From the NCBI RefSeq assembly GCF_030124145.1, contig NZ_JASKMS010000004.1, positions 124,001 through 188,000 of the forward strand: a DNA stretch of 64,000 nt. Reading direction: 5' to 3'. This document shows, one piece after another, positions 51,756 to 61,997 of this stretch. Position 1 is the first letter of the stretch, and each line of letters starts with the position of its first letter. The notes below the pieces were generated by a model that did not search any database, was not told where the DNA came from, and worked only from the letters and a program-made list of their open reading frames with translations. Source of the stretch: Streptomyces sp. 378 (GTDB lineage Bacteria > Actinomycetota > Actinomycetes > Streptomycetales > Streptomycetaceae). The position numbers were made by a program, and so were the translations under genes.

Positions 51756-51919
51756 GCGGAACCGGCGGTTTCGCTCACGGTCCGGGCGGGTCGCGCGGAC
51801 TTGGCGCCCTGAACAGGGCCGACCGGCGGGACGTACTGGTGGGACCCGGCGGCCCGGGCGGCCCCACCGGGGCGGACGGATCGATCGAATCGAGCAGGGA
51901 CGGATACGGACATGGGTGA
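51752..51919 (+). CDS. small 55-residue ORF between sigma factor and its membrane partner
   Basis: ATG overlaps the sigma stop (ATGA) and the TGA overlaps the next gene's start region (ATG at 51912), so three frames are chained without gaps. Third codon positions are G/C-rich. The peptide contains LNRADRRDVLVGPGGP, which loosely resembles the LDRETAERLLSGEPPE at the N-terminus of the partner protein of the second module. It may be a detached N-terminal piece or an independent small protein. Confidence 0.5.
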   Translation: MSGTGGFAHGPGGSRGLGALNRADRRDVLVGPGGPGGPTGADGSIESSRDGYGHG

Positions 51920-52700
51920 ACGGCAGAGCGGCGGCGGGCTGTCCGGCCGTGGTTCCCGTCACGCCCTCCTGGACTCCGACGTCGAGGCGCTGCTCATCGC
52001 CTCCCTCGTCAGGGACGGTGTCGACGCCGAGGCCGAGCAGCGGGCCGTGGCCGCCTTCCGGGCCGCCCGGGACGCCGAGGGCCTGCGCACCCGCGGCCAC
52101 CGCCGGGACGACTGGCGGGCCGGGGAGCGGCGGCACCTGGGCCGGTCCCTGAAGACCACGCTCTCCGTCCTGGTCGCCAGTCTCACGCTGGGCGGTGTCG
52201 CCGTGGCGGCGATCGGCGTGGCGGGGTCGCCGGAGGAGGGCACCACGGACGCCCCCGACCGCAAGCCCGCCCCGAGCAGCGCCCCGCACGACCCGGCCGG
52301 GAAGCCTCCCCCCGGCGGTCACAGCCCCGGCACCGGCAGCGGCTCGGCCCCGGCCCACCCCGGCCGGCCGTCCCCCGCGCAGGACACCGAGGCCCACTGC
52401 CGCGCCTATGAGCGGGCCGGGGGGCGCGGCGAGGCCATGGAAGCGACGGCCTGGCAGCGTCTGGCGACCGCCGCGGGCGGTGAGAGGAACGTCACGGCGT
52501 ACTGCGCCGGACAACTGGCCGAGCCCAAGAGCGGGAGCGGTGGCTCCGGGAACGGCGACCCCGGCCGCGGCGGCTCTTCCACCGCGGACAAGGGCGGGGC
52601 GAACCGGCCGGACAACGCCGGGAGCGGTGAGCCGGGCAACGGAACGGGCAAGAACCGGAGCGACTCCGAGCGCTCCCAGCCCAAGGGCCGTCACCGGTAG
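51912..52700 (+). CDS. single-pass membrane protein, putative anti-sigma-like partner (first module)
   Basis: A 262-residue protein. Cytoplasmic part about 1-80 (ALLIASLVRDGVDAEAEQRA, AVAAFRAARDAEGL), one helix (TLSVLVASLTLGGVAVAAIG), then a long Pro/Gly/Ser-rich outer part with two cysteines (AHCRAYERAGG, TAYCAGQLAEP) and a basic end. The layout equals that of the second-module protein, and AVAAFR...AR and LGGVAVA match it. No zinc anti-sigma HxxxCxxC motif is present. Role as sigma-factor control protein is inferred from position only. Confidence 0.7.
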   Translation: MGERQSGGGLSGRGSRHALLDSDVEALLIASLVRDGVDAEAEQRAVAAFRAARDAEGLRTRGHRRDDWRAGERRHLGRSLKTTLSVLVASLTLGGVAVAAIGVAGSPEEGTTDAPDRKPAPSSAPHDPAGKPPPGGHSPGTGSGSAPAHPGRPSPAQDTEAHCRAYERAGGRGEAMEATAWQRLATAAGGERNVTAYCAGQLAEPKSGSGGSGNGDPGRGGSSTADKGGANRPDNAGSGEPGNGTGKNRSDSERSQPKGRHR

Positions 52701-53084
52701 GAGATTTCCGCGAGCGCCGGTCGGCACCGCTCAGCGGTGCTGCGGACCCGGCGGTACCCGCCATGGCAACGGCCGGAGCCGCCACCCCCCACAGGAGAGG
52801 CCCCGGCCGTCGCGCGGCACGGGCCGCGCGGCGGCCCGTATCCCCTACAGCGCGCGGGGTGCGTTTTCTGTCACACCCCGCCGCGTCACGGCTTAGTTGC
52901 ATCCCGGGCGGACATGGACGGGGAGTGGTTTCAGGTCGTAACGTGCCATTCGCGCCAACGGCGAAGGCGGCAAGACCACCGCAGCCACCTGCGGTCTTGT
53001 AACCGCAACCACCTATTGGGCAACCACGACGGCGAGAACCCGGTCCGCGCGAGCGGCGCCGGTCGAGGCGCAGAAGGGCGCGCG
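52701..53084. other. 384-bp gap with several hairpins, no gene
   Basis: Dyads seen: GCACCGC-TCA-GCGGTGC (52724-52740), GGCGG-TAC-CCGCC (about 52750), ACGGGCCG/CGGCCCGT (52819-52839) and an imperfect AAGACC...GGTCTT stem (52971-52998). The first may end transcription of the first module; the region before 53085 must hold the promoter of the second sigma gene. An in-frame ATG at 52914 exists, but the peptide it would add is Arg/His-rich and lacks coding character. Confidence 0.5.
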
Positions 53085-53759
53085 GTGCTGGGGGACGACG
53101 CGGAGCTGACCGCAGCGGTGCGCGCGGCACAGGACGGAGAGGAAGACGCGTTCCGGACTGTGTACCGCACCGTGCATCCGCGGCTGCTCGGGTACGTACG
53201 GACGTTGGTCGGCGACCCTGACGCCGAGGACGTGACGTCCGAGGCGTGGCTGCAGATAGCCCGCGATCTGGAGCGGTTCACCGGCGACGCGGACCGGTTC
53301 CGCGGCTGGGCCGCCCGGATCGCCCGCAACCGCGCGCTGGACCACATACGCATGCGCGGGCGAAGGCCCGCGATCGGCGGGGACGAGACCGAACTGACCG
53401 GCCGGCCGGCCGAGTCCGACACCGCCGGCGAGGCCATCGAGGCGCTCGCCACCGACGGCGCGTTCTCCCTGATCTCCCGACTGCCCCAGGACCAGGCCGA
53501 GGCGGTCGTGCTGCGCGTGGTGGTGGGGCTCGACGCGAAGACCGCCGCCGAGACGCTCGGCAAGCGCCCGGGCGCGGTCCGTACGGCGGCGCACCGGGGC
53601 CTGAAGCGGCTCGCCGAACTGCTCGGCGACGATCCGCAGGCGGATCCGGAATCGGCCGGGGTGCTCGATGCCCTGCCGCCCCAGAGAGAACCGCGCGGCG
53701 GTGCCGTGACGTCCGCAGGTGTGACGCGTAGCGTGACGCGGACGCAGAAGGATGTGTGA
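53085..53759 (+). CDS. ECF-family RNA polymerase sigma factor, second module
   Basis: A 224-residue sigma factor. Region 2: TVYRTVHPRLLGYVRTLVGD, AEDVTSEAWLQIARDLERF, FRGWAARIARNRALDHIRMR; region 4: LPQDQAEAVVLRVVVGLDAK, ETLGKRPGAVRTAAHRGLKR. It is clearly a paralogue of the sigma at 51138. GTG at 53085 with GAAGG 8 nt upstream. A 30-residue tail after region 4 (PESAGVLDALPPQREPRGG) is not in the paralogue. Stop overlaps the partner start. Confidence 0.9.
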   Translation: MLGDDAELTAAVRAAQDGEEDAFRTVYRTVHPRLLGYVRTLVGDPDAEDVTSEAWLQIARDLERFTGDADRFRGWAARIARNRALDHIRMRGRRPAIGGDETELTGRPAESDTAGEAIEALATDGAFSLISRLPQDQAEAVVLRVVVGLDAKTAAETLGKRPGAVRTAAHRGLKRLAELLGDDPQADPESAGVLDALPPQREPRGGAVTSAGVTRSVTRTQKDV

Positions 53760-54856
53760 TGGCCGACGAGCAGTACAGGTGGCTGGACCGCGAAACGGCG
53801 GAGCGTTTGCTGAGCGGAGAGCCACCGGAAGCTGTCGACGGCGCCCACCGCGGCGAGGCCGAACGGCTCGCCAGGACACTCGGCGCGCTGTCCGTGCCAC
53901 ACCCGCCGACCAGCGAGGAACTCCCCGGTGAGGCAGCCGCGGTAGCCGCTTTCCGCAAGGCCCGCGCCGACGCCGTGACCGCCTCCACCGCCACTCGTGA
54001 ACAGGCCCCCGCCAGGACCGCCGACGCCGGGCTGGTCCGGATCGGAACCGCGCGCGTCGGCGGTCCGGGTGGCGTCCGGCGCTCCCGCGGGGTCCGTCCG
54101 GCCGGCCTGGCGCTGGCCGCCTCACTGGCCGTCGGCACGGTCGGCGGAGTCGCCGTCGTGGCCGGAACCGGAGTCCTGGGAGCACCGTTCGGCGGCGACG
54201 AGACCGACCCCGGTGCCTCCGTCTCGGCCGCCACCACTCCTCCCGAGCGCCCCCTGGTCTCACCCTCGCCGACCGACTCCGGGCAGGGCGAGGCGGCTCC
54301 CGGCGACGATGCCCCGAACAGCGCCGCGACGGGCGGCGCCGGTGACCCCGGGCGGAACGGGACCCGCGAGGACACCACCGGCAAAGGCGGCGCCGACGCC
54401 CGGGAGGACCGCCCCGACAGCCGCGAGGCGATCGCCCAGGCCTGCCGCGACCTGCGCGACGGCAAGCGCCTGGACGACGACCGCAGGCGCGCCCTGCGGG
54501 ACGCGGCGGGCGGCACGCGCGTGTGGAAGTACTGCAAGGGCGTCCTGTTCATGGCCGATCCCCGCTCCGGCGAGCCGGACGAGAAGGGCACGGGGCAGGG
54601 GCAGAGGCAGGGGAAGGGCCACGGCAAGGGCCGGGACGGGGAGCGGGACCGCGGCCAGGACCGCGAGGCGGACAAGGCCGAGCGGAAGGCCGAGCGCAAG
54701 GCCGAGCGGAAAGCCGAGCGGAAGGCCGACCGGCAGGCCGGTCGACAGGACGGGGCGAAGAGGACCGACGCCGGCCACAGCCGCACCGGGCACTCCCTCG
54801 CACCCCTGCGACCTGCGGTTTCGCACGCTGCGGAAAACTTCTGGCCGAAGGTGTGA
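53759..54856 (+). CDS. single-pass membrane protein, putative anti-sigma-like partner (second module)
   Basis: A 365-residue protein beginning MADEQYRWLDRETAERLLSG, with a helical cytoplasmic part (LPGEAAAVAAFRKARADAV), one membrane helix (AGLALAASLAVGTVGGVAVV) and a long hydrophilic outer part with two cysteines (AQACRDLRDG, WKYCKGVLF). The C-terminal third is highly charged, with a KAER repeat. ATG overlaps the sigma stop. No zinc anti-sigma motif. Same layout as the first-module partner. Confidence 0.72.
   Translation: MADEQYRWLDRETAERLLSGEPPEAVDGAHRGEAERLARTLGALSVPHPPTSEELPGEAAAVAAFRKARADAVTASTATREQAPARTADAGLVRIGTARVGGPGGVRRSRGVRPAGLALAASLAVGTVGGVAVVAGTGVLGAPFGGDETDPGASVSAATTPPERPLVSPSPTDSGQGEAAPGDDAPNSAATGGAGDPGRNGTREDTTGKGGADAREDRPDSREAIAQACRDLRDGKRLDDDRRRALRDAAGGTRVWKYCKGVLFMADPRSGEPDEKGTGQGQRQGKGHGKGRDGERDRGQDREADKAERKAERKAERKAERKADRQAGRQDGAKRTDAGHSRTGHSLAPLRPAVSHAAENFWPKV
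54676..54745 (+). repeat. 12-bp tandem repeat encoding KAER units
   Basis: Five near-identical 12-bp units (AAGGCCGAGCGG type) encode KAERKAERKAER near the C-terminus of the membrane partner. Confidence 0.75.
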
Positions 54857-55014
54857 CGTTTTCGGCCGCCCCGGCGCAGTAATGAGTGAGCCGACTGGTC
54901 ATCGGCCGTCGCACAGAGCCGGGGTTCCCCCCGTACCTACGGCTCGTGCACCTGAGCGCGGGCGGGACACGTTCCCCCGGTCCCGCCCGCGCCCCTGACT
55001 CCCCTCTTCCGCCG

Positions 55015-55869
55015 TCACCAGGACACGACGACTCTGTCGCCGTCGCGGACCCGCGCGAACAGCTCGGCGATCGCCGCCTCGTCCCGTACGTTGACGCAGC
55101 CGTGCGAGGCGCCCGCGTAGCCCCGGGCGGCGAAGTCCGCCGAGAAGTGCACGGCCTGGCCGCCGCTGAAGAACATCGCGTAGGGCATGGGCGAGTCGTA
55201 GAGCGTCGAGACGTGGTCGCGGGACTTCCAGTAGACGGAGAAGACGCCCTCCCGGGTCGGCGTGTACTGCGCGCCGAAGCGGACCGCCATCGTCGACACC
55301 GTTCGCCCGTCGACCATCCAGCGCAACGTCCGGCTGGTCTTGTCGATGCACAGCACCCGGCCCGTTCGGCAGCGCGGGTCCGGCGGGTCGGCCGGCTGGC
55401 CGCCCATCAGATACAGATCCCAGCGGCCCGGCTCCCGCGTCATGCGCAGCAGCCGCCGCCAGGTGACGGCGTCGGCCTTCCCGGTGCGCGGCAGCCCGCG
55501 CTTGCCCTGGAAGCCGCTGACCGCCCGCTCCGTCGGCTCGTCGTACGTCCCGGTCGGCCCCTCGAACAGCCAGGCGACCTGCCGCAGCCTGGCCTGGAGT
55601 TCCCGGACGTCCCGGCCGGTGTCACCGCGGGACCACAGCACGCGGGGCGGGGCCGGGGCGGCACCGGGCTTGTCGTCGCCGGACGGTGGCGCGGCGCTCG
55701 GCCCGCCGCCGTCACGGTCGCCACCGGCCGCCGTGCGGCCCGGGGACGGGGTGCCGGGCAGCTCGATGTGCACCGGCGAGCGGCCCTTGTCCTCGCCGTC
55801 GGGGGCCTGCACCGTGCAGCCGGTCAGCACGGCCGCCACGGCGAGTCCCGCTGCGCACGCTCTCTCCAT
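55015..55869 (-). CDS. L,D-transpeptidase lipoprotein with peptidoglycan-binding domain
   Basis: A 284-residue lipoprotein (signal AGLAVAAVLTGC, lipobox LTGC). A PG_binding_1 domain (about 95-150; RGDTGRDVRELQARLRQVAW, VSGFQGKRGL) precedes the YkuD catalytic domain (about 170-284) with the His and catalytic Cys in HFSADFAARGYAGASHGCVN. It makes 3-3 cross-links or links other proteins to peptidoglycan, a route resistant to most penicillins. The ATG at 55869 follows AGGACGG; a GTG at 55905 is possible. Confidence 0.92.
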   Translation of the reverse strand: MERACAAGLAVAAVLTGCTVQAPDGEDKGRSPVHIELPGTPSPGRTAAGGDRDGGGPSAAPPSGDDKPGAAPAPPRVLWSRGDTGRDVRELQARLRQVAWLFEGPTGTYDEPTERAVSGFQGKRGLPRTGKADAVTWRRLLRMTREPGRWDLYLMGGQPADPPDPRCRTGRVLCIDKTSRTLRWMVDGRTVSTMAVRFGAQYTPTREGVFSVYWKSRDHVSTLYDSPMPYAMFFSGGQAVHFSADFAARGYAGASHGCVNVRDEAAIAELFARVRDGDRVVVSW

Positions 55870-56011
55870 GCCCGTCCTACGCACACGGCCCCCCACTCGT
55901 CTCACCGGTCCGCCCGGTTGTCACCTCCAGATGCTTCCCCGGGCGTGACCCGCCGCGAACCAGGGGGCATCGTGGTGAGCGAGGTCACTGCTCTGCGGGA
56001 GGCAACCCACC

Positions 56012-57592
<1,581 letters not shown>

Positions 57593-57654
57593 CCGGCGGG
57601 GAGCGTCCCGCACGTCCTACCCGGCTGTCGGACCCGCGTGCGACACTCCTTCGC

Positions 57655-58302
57655 ATGCTCGGTGTCGTCGATCTGCCCACCTATCTGGCGGGCCTCGTCC
57701 TGATCATTCTGCTGCCCGGCCCCAACTCGCTGTACGTGCTGTCCGTGGCCGCCCGGCGCGGCGTGCGTGCCGGGTACACCGCCTCCGCCGGCGTCTGGTG
57801 CGGTGACGCGGTGCTGATGACGCTGTCCGCGGCCGGGGTCGCCTCGCTGCTGCAGGCGAACGCCGTGCTGTTCGCCGTGGTGCAGTACGCGGGGGCCGGA
57901 TATCTGACGTGGCTGGCCATCGGCATGCTGCGGGCCGCGTGGGGCATGTGGCGGACGCGGGCCGAGCGGACCGCCGACGGTGAGACTCCCGCGCCCGCCG
58001 AGGAGCGGCCCTTCCGCCGCGCCTTCGTCGTCAGCCTGTTCAACCCCAAGGCGATCCTGTTCTTCGTCGCCTTCTTCGTGCAGTTCGTGGACCCGGCGTA
58101 CGCCTACCCGGCCCTGTCCTTCGTCGTCCTCGGCGTCCTCGCCCAGTTCGCCAGCGTGCTCTACCTGAGCGCGCTGATCTTCGGCGGCACCCGGCTGGCC
58201 GCGGTCTTCCGCCGCCGCAGGCGCCTGTCGGCGGGGGCGACCTCGGCGGCGGGCGCGCTGTTCCTGGGCTTCGCGGTGAAGCTGTCCCTGGCGAGTTCGT
58301 AG
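57655..58302 (+). CDS. LysE/LeuE-family amino-acid exporter
   Basis: A 215-residue transporter with six helices and the family marker LIILLPGPNSLYVLSVAARR near the N-terminus, then GVWCGDAVLM and FNPKAILFFVAFFVQFVDP. LysE-type proteins export amino acids such as leucine or lysine or their derivatives by ion exchange. It starts 62 bp after the mutase gene and could share its transcript. Confidence 0.9.
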   Translation: MLGVVDLPTYLAGLVLIILLPGPNSLYVLSVAARRGVRAGYTASAGVWCGDAVLMTLSAAGVASLLQANAVLFAVVQYAGAGYLTWLAIGMLRAAWGMWRTRAERTADGETPAPAEERPFRRAFVVSLFNPKAILFFVAFFVQFVDPAYAYPALSFVVLGVLAQFASVLYLSALIFGGTRLAAVFRRRRRLSAGATSAAGALFLGFAVKLSLASS

Positions 58303-58358
58303 GGCAGTCGTGCCGGCACCGGCCGAAGCGGGTCGGGTAGGTGACGCCGTCCGGCGCG

Positions 58359-59276
58359 TCAGGCCCGTTTCGCGCGAGCCCGCCGTACGGCCCGGGTCAC
58401 CAGGGGCGGCAGCAGGTCTTTGGCGAGCCGACGGGCCCGGGACGGGGCGGGACGGGCCGGGCGTGCCGCACGGGACTCGCTGACCTCGGGACGGGCCTGC
58501 ACGGGCACGGGCTCCACGTAGTGCCGTGAGCGAGGGAAGGACGGTGGCTCCATCTTCCGGGAACGGACCCGGACCAGCCGGTGCCCGGCCGCCTCCTGCA
58601 CGCTCAGCCCGACGTCCGTGCGCTGCCGCAGCATCTCCAGCAGCTCCTCCTGGAGCGGCCCGGGATCACCCCAGGTGGCGTACATCTTCTGCGTGCTGAG
58701 GCAGATCGGGCGCAGACCGCGGTTGAGGACGGCCTCCCAGGCGGCGACCGAGACACCCGGGGTGTGCTCGGAACGGAAGTCGTCGAGGACGACGATGCCC
58801 TCGGGCAGCAGGAGGTCGTGGGCCGCGCCGATGTCTCCGTACACGTGCTCGTACAGGTGCGAGGCGTCGATGTGGACGAAGCGGCAGGTGCCGGGGGCCA
58901 CCCTCTCGGACACCAGGGAACTGGGGCCGGTGATCACCGTCGGCAGGGTGTCGTGGAAGGAGAGGTAGTTCCGCTCGAACGCCTGCTGGGTCAGCGAGGC
59001 GTACGACTTGGCCGCCTCCGCCTGGTTGGCCCCGTCCGGGGCGTCGCCCTCGAAGAGGTCGCAGACGGTGAACCGCTCGCCGTCCGCGAGGTGGTGGCCG
59101 AGGAGGATCGCGCTCTTGCCCATGTAGACGCCGAGTTCCAGCAGGTCCCCCTTCGTCCCGGCCGTCTTCTGCCGGTCCAGGAACCAGGTGAACAGCAGCT
59201 GGTCCAGCGCCGGGAACCAGCCGGGGACGTCGGCGAGTTCACCCGGGTGCCTGTCGGTCGCTTGTGCGTTGGTCAC
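58359..59276 (-). CDS. class I SAM-dependent methyltransferase (TylF/Methyltransf_24-like)
   Basis: A 305-residue enzyme. Motif I is GDLLELGVYMGKSAILLG; the acidic loop that binds SAM ribose is FTVCDLFEGDAPDG; metal-type Asp residues in VHIDASHLYEHVYGD and IVVLDDFRSEHTPG recall the TylF/CmcI O-methyltransferases that use Mg. The last 70 residues are basic (SRAARPARPAPSRARRLAKD), which could bind the membrane or a polymer. The flanking glycopolymer genes suggest sugar O-methylation; that is inference. Confidence 0.82.
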   Translation of the reverse strand: MTNAQATDRHPGELADVPGWFPALDQLLFTWFLDRQKTAGTKGDLLELGVYMGKSAILLGHHLADGERFTVCDLFEGDAPDGANQAEAAKSYASLTQQAFERNYLSFHDTLPTVITGPSSLVSERVAPGTCRFVHIDASHLYEHVYGDIGAAHDLLLPEGIVVLDDFRSEHTPGVSVAAWEAVLNRGLRPICLSTQKMYATWGDPGPLQEELLEMLRQRTDVGLSVQEAAGHRLVRVRSRKMEPPSFPRSRHYVEPVPVQARPEVSESRAARPARPAPSRARRLAKDLLPPLVTRAVRRARAKRA

Positions 59277-59339
59277 GAGACGAGCCCTCTCTGTGAGCGT
59301 TGCCCGAACAGACGACCGGTTGAACGTCCTCTGAACGGA

Positions 59340-60494
59340 TCAGCGGGCCTTCGCCAGCGCCGCCCGCAGCCGGGGCGTCAGCGGCTTTTCCACATATTTG
59401 TTCAGCAACCACGCCAGCAGCAGCATTGACGCCACGGTCAGCGCGAACGTCCCCCCGGACGCCAGTCCCAGACCGCGGTGCAGGGCGTGGATCACCACCC
59501 AGCCGAGGTGCTCGTGGACGAGGTAGAAGGGGTACGTCAGCGCCCCCGCGACCGTCAGCCACCGCCAGTTCACCCGGTTGAGCAGCCCCAGCGCGATCGC
59601 GGCGACCGCCACGAAGCCGAACGTCACGACGGCGATGATCCCGAACGCGGAGCGGTAGGAGAAGGCCTCCGGGTCGGGGGCGTGCCAGAGGTCCTGCACC
59701 GCGTAGTGCTGGCCGATCAGCCAGCTGACGGCCACGATGCCCCACCCGTAGACGTCCCGCCGGTCGCGGTGCACGAGGTAGAGGCCGACGCCGCCGATGA
59801 AGAAGGGCGCGTACTCGGGCATCAGGACGATGTCGAGCAGCGGCATGTTCGCGTTCTCGGCGATCACCGCCGCCAGCGTCCACCCCGCGCAGAACGTGAT
59901 CACCCGGCGGCGGTTCGCCCCGGGCAGCACCACGCACAGCGCGAACAGGGCGTAGAAGCGGACCTCGGCCCACAGGGTCCAGCACACGCCGAGCACCCGG
60001 TCCACGCCGAGCGGCATCTGCAGCATGGTCAGGTTGACCAGGGCGTCGCTGGGCGAGACCGCCTTGTAGGCCACCACCGGCAGCGCGAACACCGCCGTGA
60101 CGATGAGCACCGCCGCCCAGTAGGCGGGCAGCAGCCGGGAGGCGCGGGAGGCGAAGAACGACTTCAGGGGCCGGCCCCAGCCGCTCATGCAGATCACGAA
60201 CCCGCTGATCACGAAGAAGACCTGGACGCCGAGGCAGCCGTAGGCGAACAGCGAGTGCAGGGTCGGGAACTGGTCCCTCGGCGAGCTGCCCCAGGCCTGG
60301 GCGACCTCACCGCCGCGCCCGCCGTAGTGGTACAGCGCCACCATCAGCGCGGCCAGCAGCCGCAGCCCGTCGAGGGCGCGCAGCCGCCCGCCGGAGTCCT
60401 TTTCGCGCCGTGGGACGGTCGTGGCGCCCGGTGGTTCGACCAGCACGGCGACGCCGGGCCGGGGCTTGCGGGTGCTGACGACCGTCTCGGTCAC
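59340..60494 (-). CDS. acyltransferase 3 family membrane protein
   Basis: A 384-residue membrane acyltransferase with about ten helices. Family markers: RALDGLRLLAALMVALYHY (His of the active site), CLGVQVFFVISGFVICMSGW and FFASRASRLLPAYW. Such enzymes O-acetylate cell-surface sugars. GTG at 60494 follows AGAGG; longer starts reach into the promoter. It lies in the same minus-strand run as the two transferase genes upstream of it, with 170 bp between. Confidence 0.9.
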   Translation of the reverse strand: MTETVVSTRKPRPGVAVLVEPPGATTVPRREKDSGGRLRALDGLRLLAALMVALYHYGGRGGEVAQAWGSSPRDQFPTLHSLFAYGCLGVQVFFVISGFVICMSGWGRPLKSFFASRASRLLPAYWAAVLIVTAVFALPVVAYKAVSPSDALVNLTMLQMPLGVDRVLGVCWTLWAEVRFYALFALCVVLPGANRRRVITFCAGWTLAAVIAENANMPLLDIVLMPEYAPFFIGGVGLYLVHRDRRDVYGWGIVAVSWLIGQHYAVQDLWHAPDPEAFSYRSAFGIIAVVTFGFVAVAAIALGLLNRVNWRWLTVAGALTYPFYLVHEHLGWVVIHALHRGLGLASGGTFALTVASMLLLAWLLNKYVEKPLTPRLRAALAKAR

Positions 60495-60665
60495 GCTGAA
60501 AACCTCTGTGTGGTTCGTATGTCCTTCGCTGCGCCGCCCGTGGGCGGGCGCCTGCCACCCTAGGACGAGAGTTGACGCAATTTCGTTCGATGGCGACAGG
60601 CTTCGCCCGCCGGACTCCATGGGTTCATCTGGATGTCGCCGGGGGCGCCGGCGGGCGGGACCGGC

Positions 60666-61997
60666 TCAGCGGCGTACCGCCTTGCGCAGCGCCCGCGCCC
60701 GCCGGACCACCCGGCGTGCCGTGGAGTTGCGCGGCAGGAACGCCAGCCGCTGCGGAATGCCGCCGGGCAGCCCGAGCGCGGTGAGACGGCGCTTCTTGAA
60801 GTAGCGCCGGGTGCGCGGGCCGAGATGCCGGGCGAGGAACTGCTCGGCCTGCGGGCGCAGATCCGGGTAGATCTGCGGCTGCATGGCGAACCCGAGGGCG
60901 CTGAGGAGCCCGGACAGCCGCTCGGCCGGCAGTGCGTCCTCCTGCTCGCCGTCCTCCAGGCCGGGCAGCAACGCGTCCGCCAGAATGGTCGGCACCCGGT
61001 TGCTGTTCTGGTACGGCGTCAGCCGCTCCAGCAGCAACTCGGTGCCGATGCGGGCGACCGGCAGGCCGTAGAACACGGACGCCGTGAACAGCGCGGTCGA
61101 GAAGCAGCCGACGACCAGTGCGGGCCGGGCCCGGTCGAACAGCGCCTCGGCGAGCACCGGCGTGTCCAGGACCGTGAGGTCCACACCGAGCTGCTCGGCC
61201 TCGGCCTCCAGGGCGCGGCTGTAGCGGGCCGGTGCGGTCGGGTGCGGTTTGAAGACGACCGTGCGGTGGCCGCGGGCGACGGCGCCCCGCATCATCCGCA
61301 CATGCAGGTCCTCCTCCTCCTCGGGGGAGAGGATGTTCAGCGCGGACAGGTACTGGCCGAGCAGCAGCGCCGTATCGCCGGGCAGGGTGGGCAGCTCGGA
61401 CACGGTCTCGGTGATCTCGCCGAGTACCTTCAGGAAGGCGGGCGTCGGCACCAGGTGTGCCGGCACGCCGAACTCGGTCAGCAGCATCGGCGTGAGCCCC
61501 GGCACCAGGTCGAGGTGCAGCAGCCGCCGCACGCGCGTGCCCACCAGCGGGTCGAGCTTGTTGCGGGTGGGGCCGTAGCTCATCAGCCCGTCGGCGTAGA
61601 CGTCGATGGGCGCGTCGGTGAACAACTGCGCCACCGTCAGGGCCGGCGCCACCTGGAGGGACTCCAGCACCAGGCTCACCCGGTCGTCGCCGAGGCCCCA
61701 CAGCAGCCGCAGATAGCGCTCGAAGAGGGGGATGTCGTCGGCGCGCGGCGCCCACGCCCCGGGGTGGAAGGGGCGGATGGCCTCGTTCCAGGACAGCACC
61801 TCGTCGAAGTGCTCGCGCAGCGGCGCGAAGCCCGGCATCTCGTCGAGGGCCGGAGCCGTCTCCGGGGTGGTGGTGTTGTTGAACACCAGCAGCACCCGGC
61901 GGTCCGGCTCCTCGAAGAAGTCGGAGTCGATCGCGGCGGCCAGGGTGGCGACGCCGTACAGCGTCGAGGCGCAGAAGATCTGAGTGGTCCCGGGCAT
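60666..61997 (-). CDS. polysialyltransferase-like glycosyltransferase
   Basis: A 443-residue protein resembling the alpha-2,8-polysialyltransferase family. The donor-binding motif is TVVFKPHPTAPARYSRALEA, and the second conserved block is VVGCFSTALFTASVFYGLPV (Ser-Thr after Cys, as in bacterial sialyltransferases). In S. coelicolor the cell wall carries a Kdn-based teichulosonic acid, a nonulosonate polymer for which such an enzyme would be apt. ATG overlaps the stop of the upstream GT2 gene (ATGA), so both act together. Confidence 0.82.
   Translation of the reverse strand: MPGTTQIFCASTLYGVATLAAAIDSDFFEEPDRRVLLVFNNTTTPETAPALDEMPGFAPLREHFDEVLSWNEAIRPFHPGAWAPRADDIPLFERYLRLLWGLGDDRVSLVLESLQVAPALTVAQLFTDAPIDVYADGLMSYGPTRNKLDPLVGTRVRRLLHLDLVPGLTPMLLTEFGVPAHLVPTPAFLKVLGEITETVSELPTLPGDTALLLGQYLSALNILSPEEEEDLHVRMMRGAVARGHRTVVFKPHPTAPARYSRALEAEAEQLGVDLTVLDTPVLAEALFDRARPALVVGCFSTALFTASVFYGLPVARIGTELLLERLTPYQNSNRVPTILADALLPGLEDGEQEDALPAERLSGLLSALGFAMQPQIYPDLRPQAEQFLARHLGPRTRRYFKKRRLTALGLPGGIPQRLAFLPRNSTARRVVRRARALRKAVRR

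Noticed and set aside
52914-53084. Longer N-terminus for the second sigma factor from the ATG at 52914
   Set aside because: The added residues are Arg/His/Cys-rich with poor codon bias and would cross a hairpin; the GTG at 53085 has a ribosome binding site and matches the sigma-factor start.
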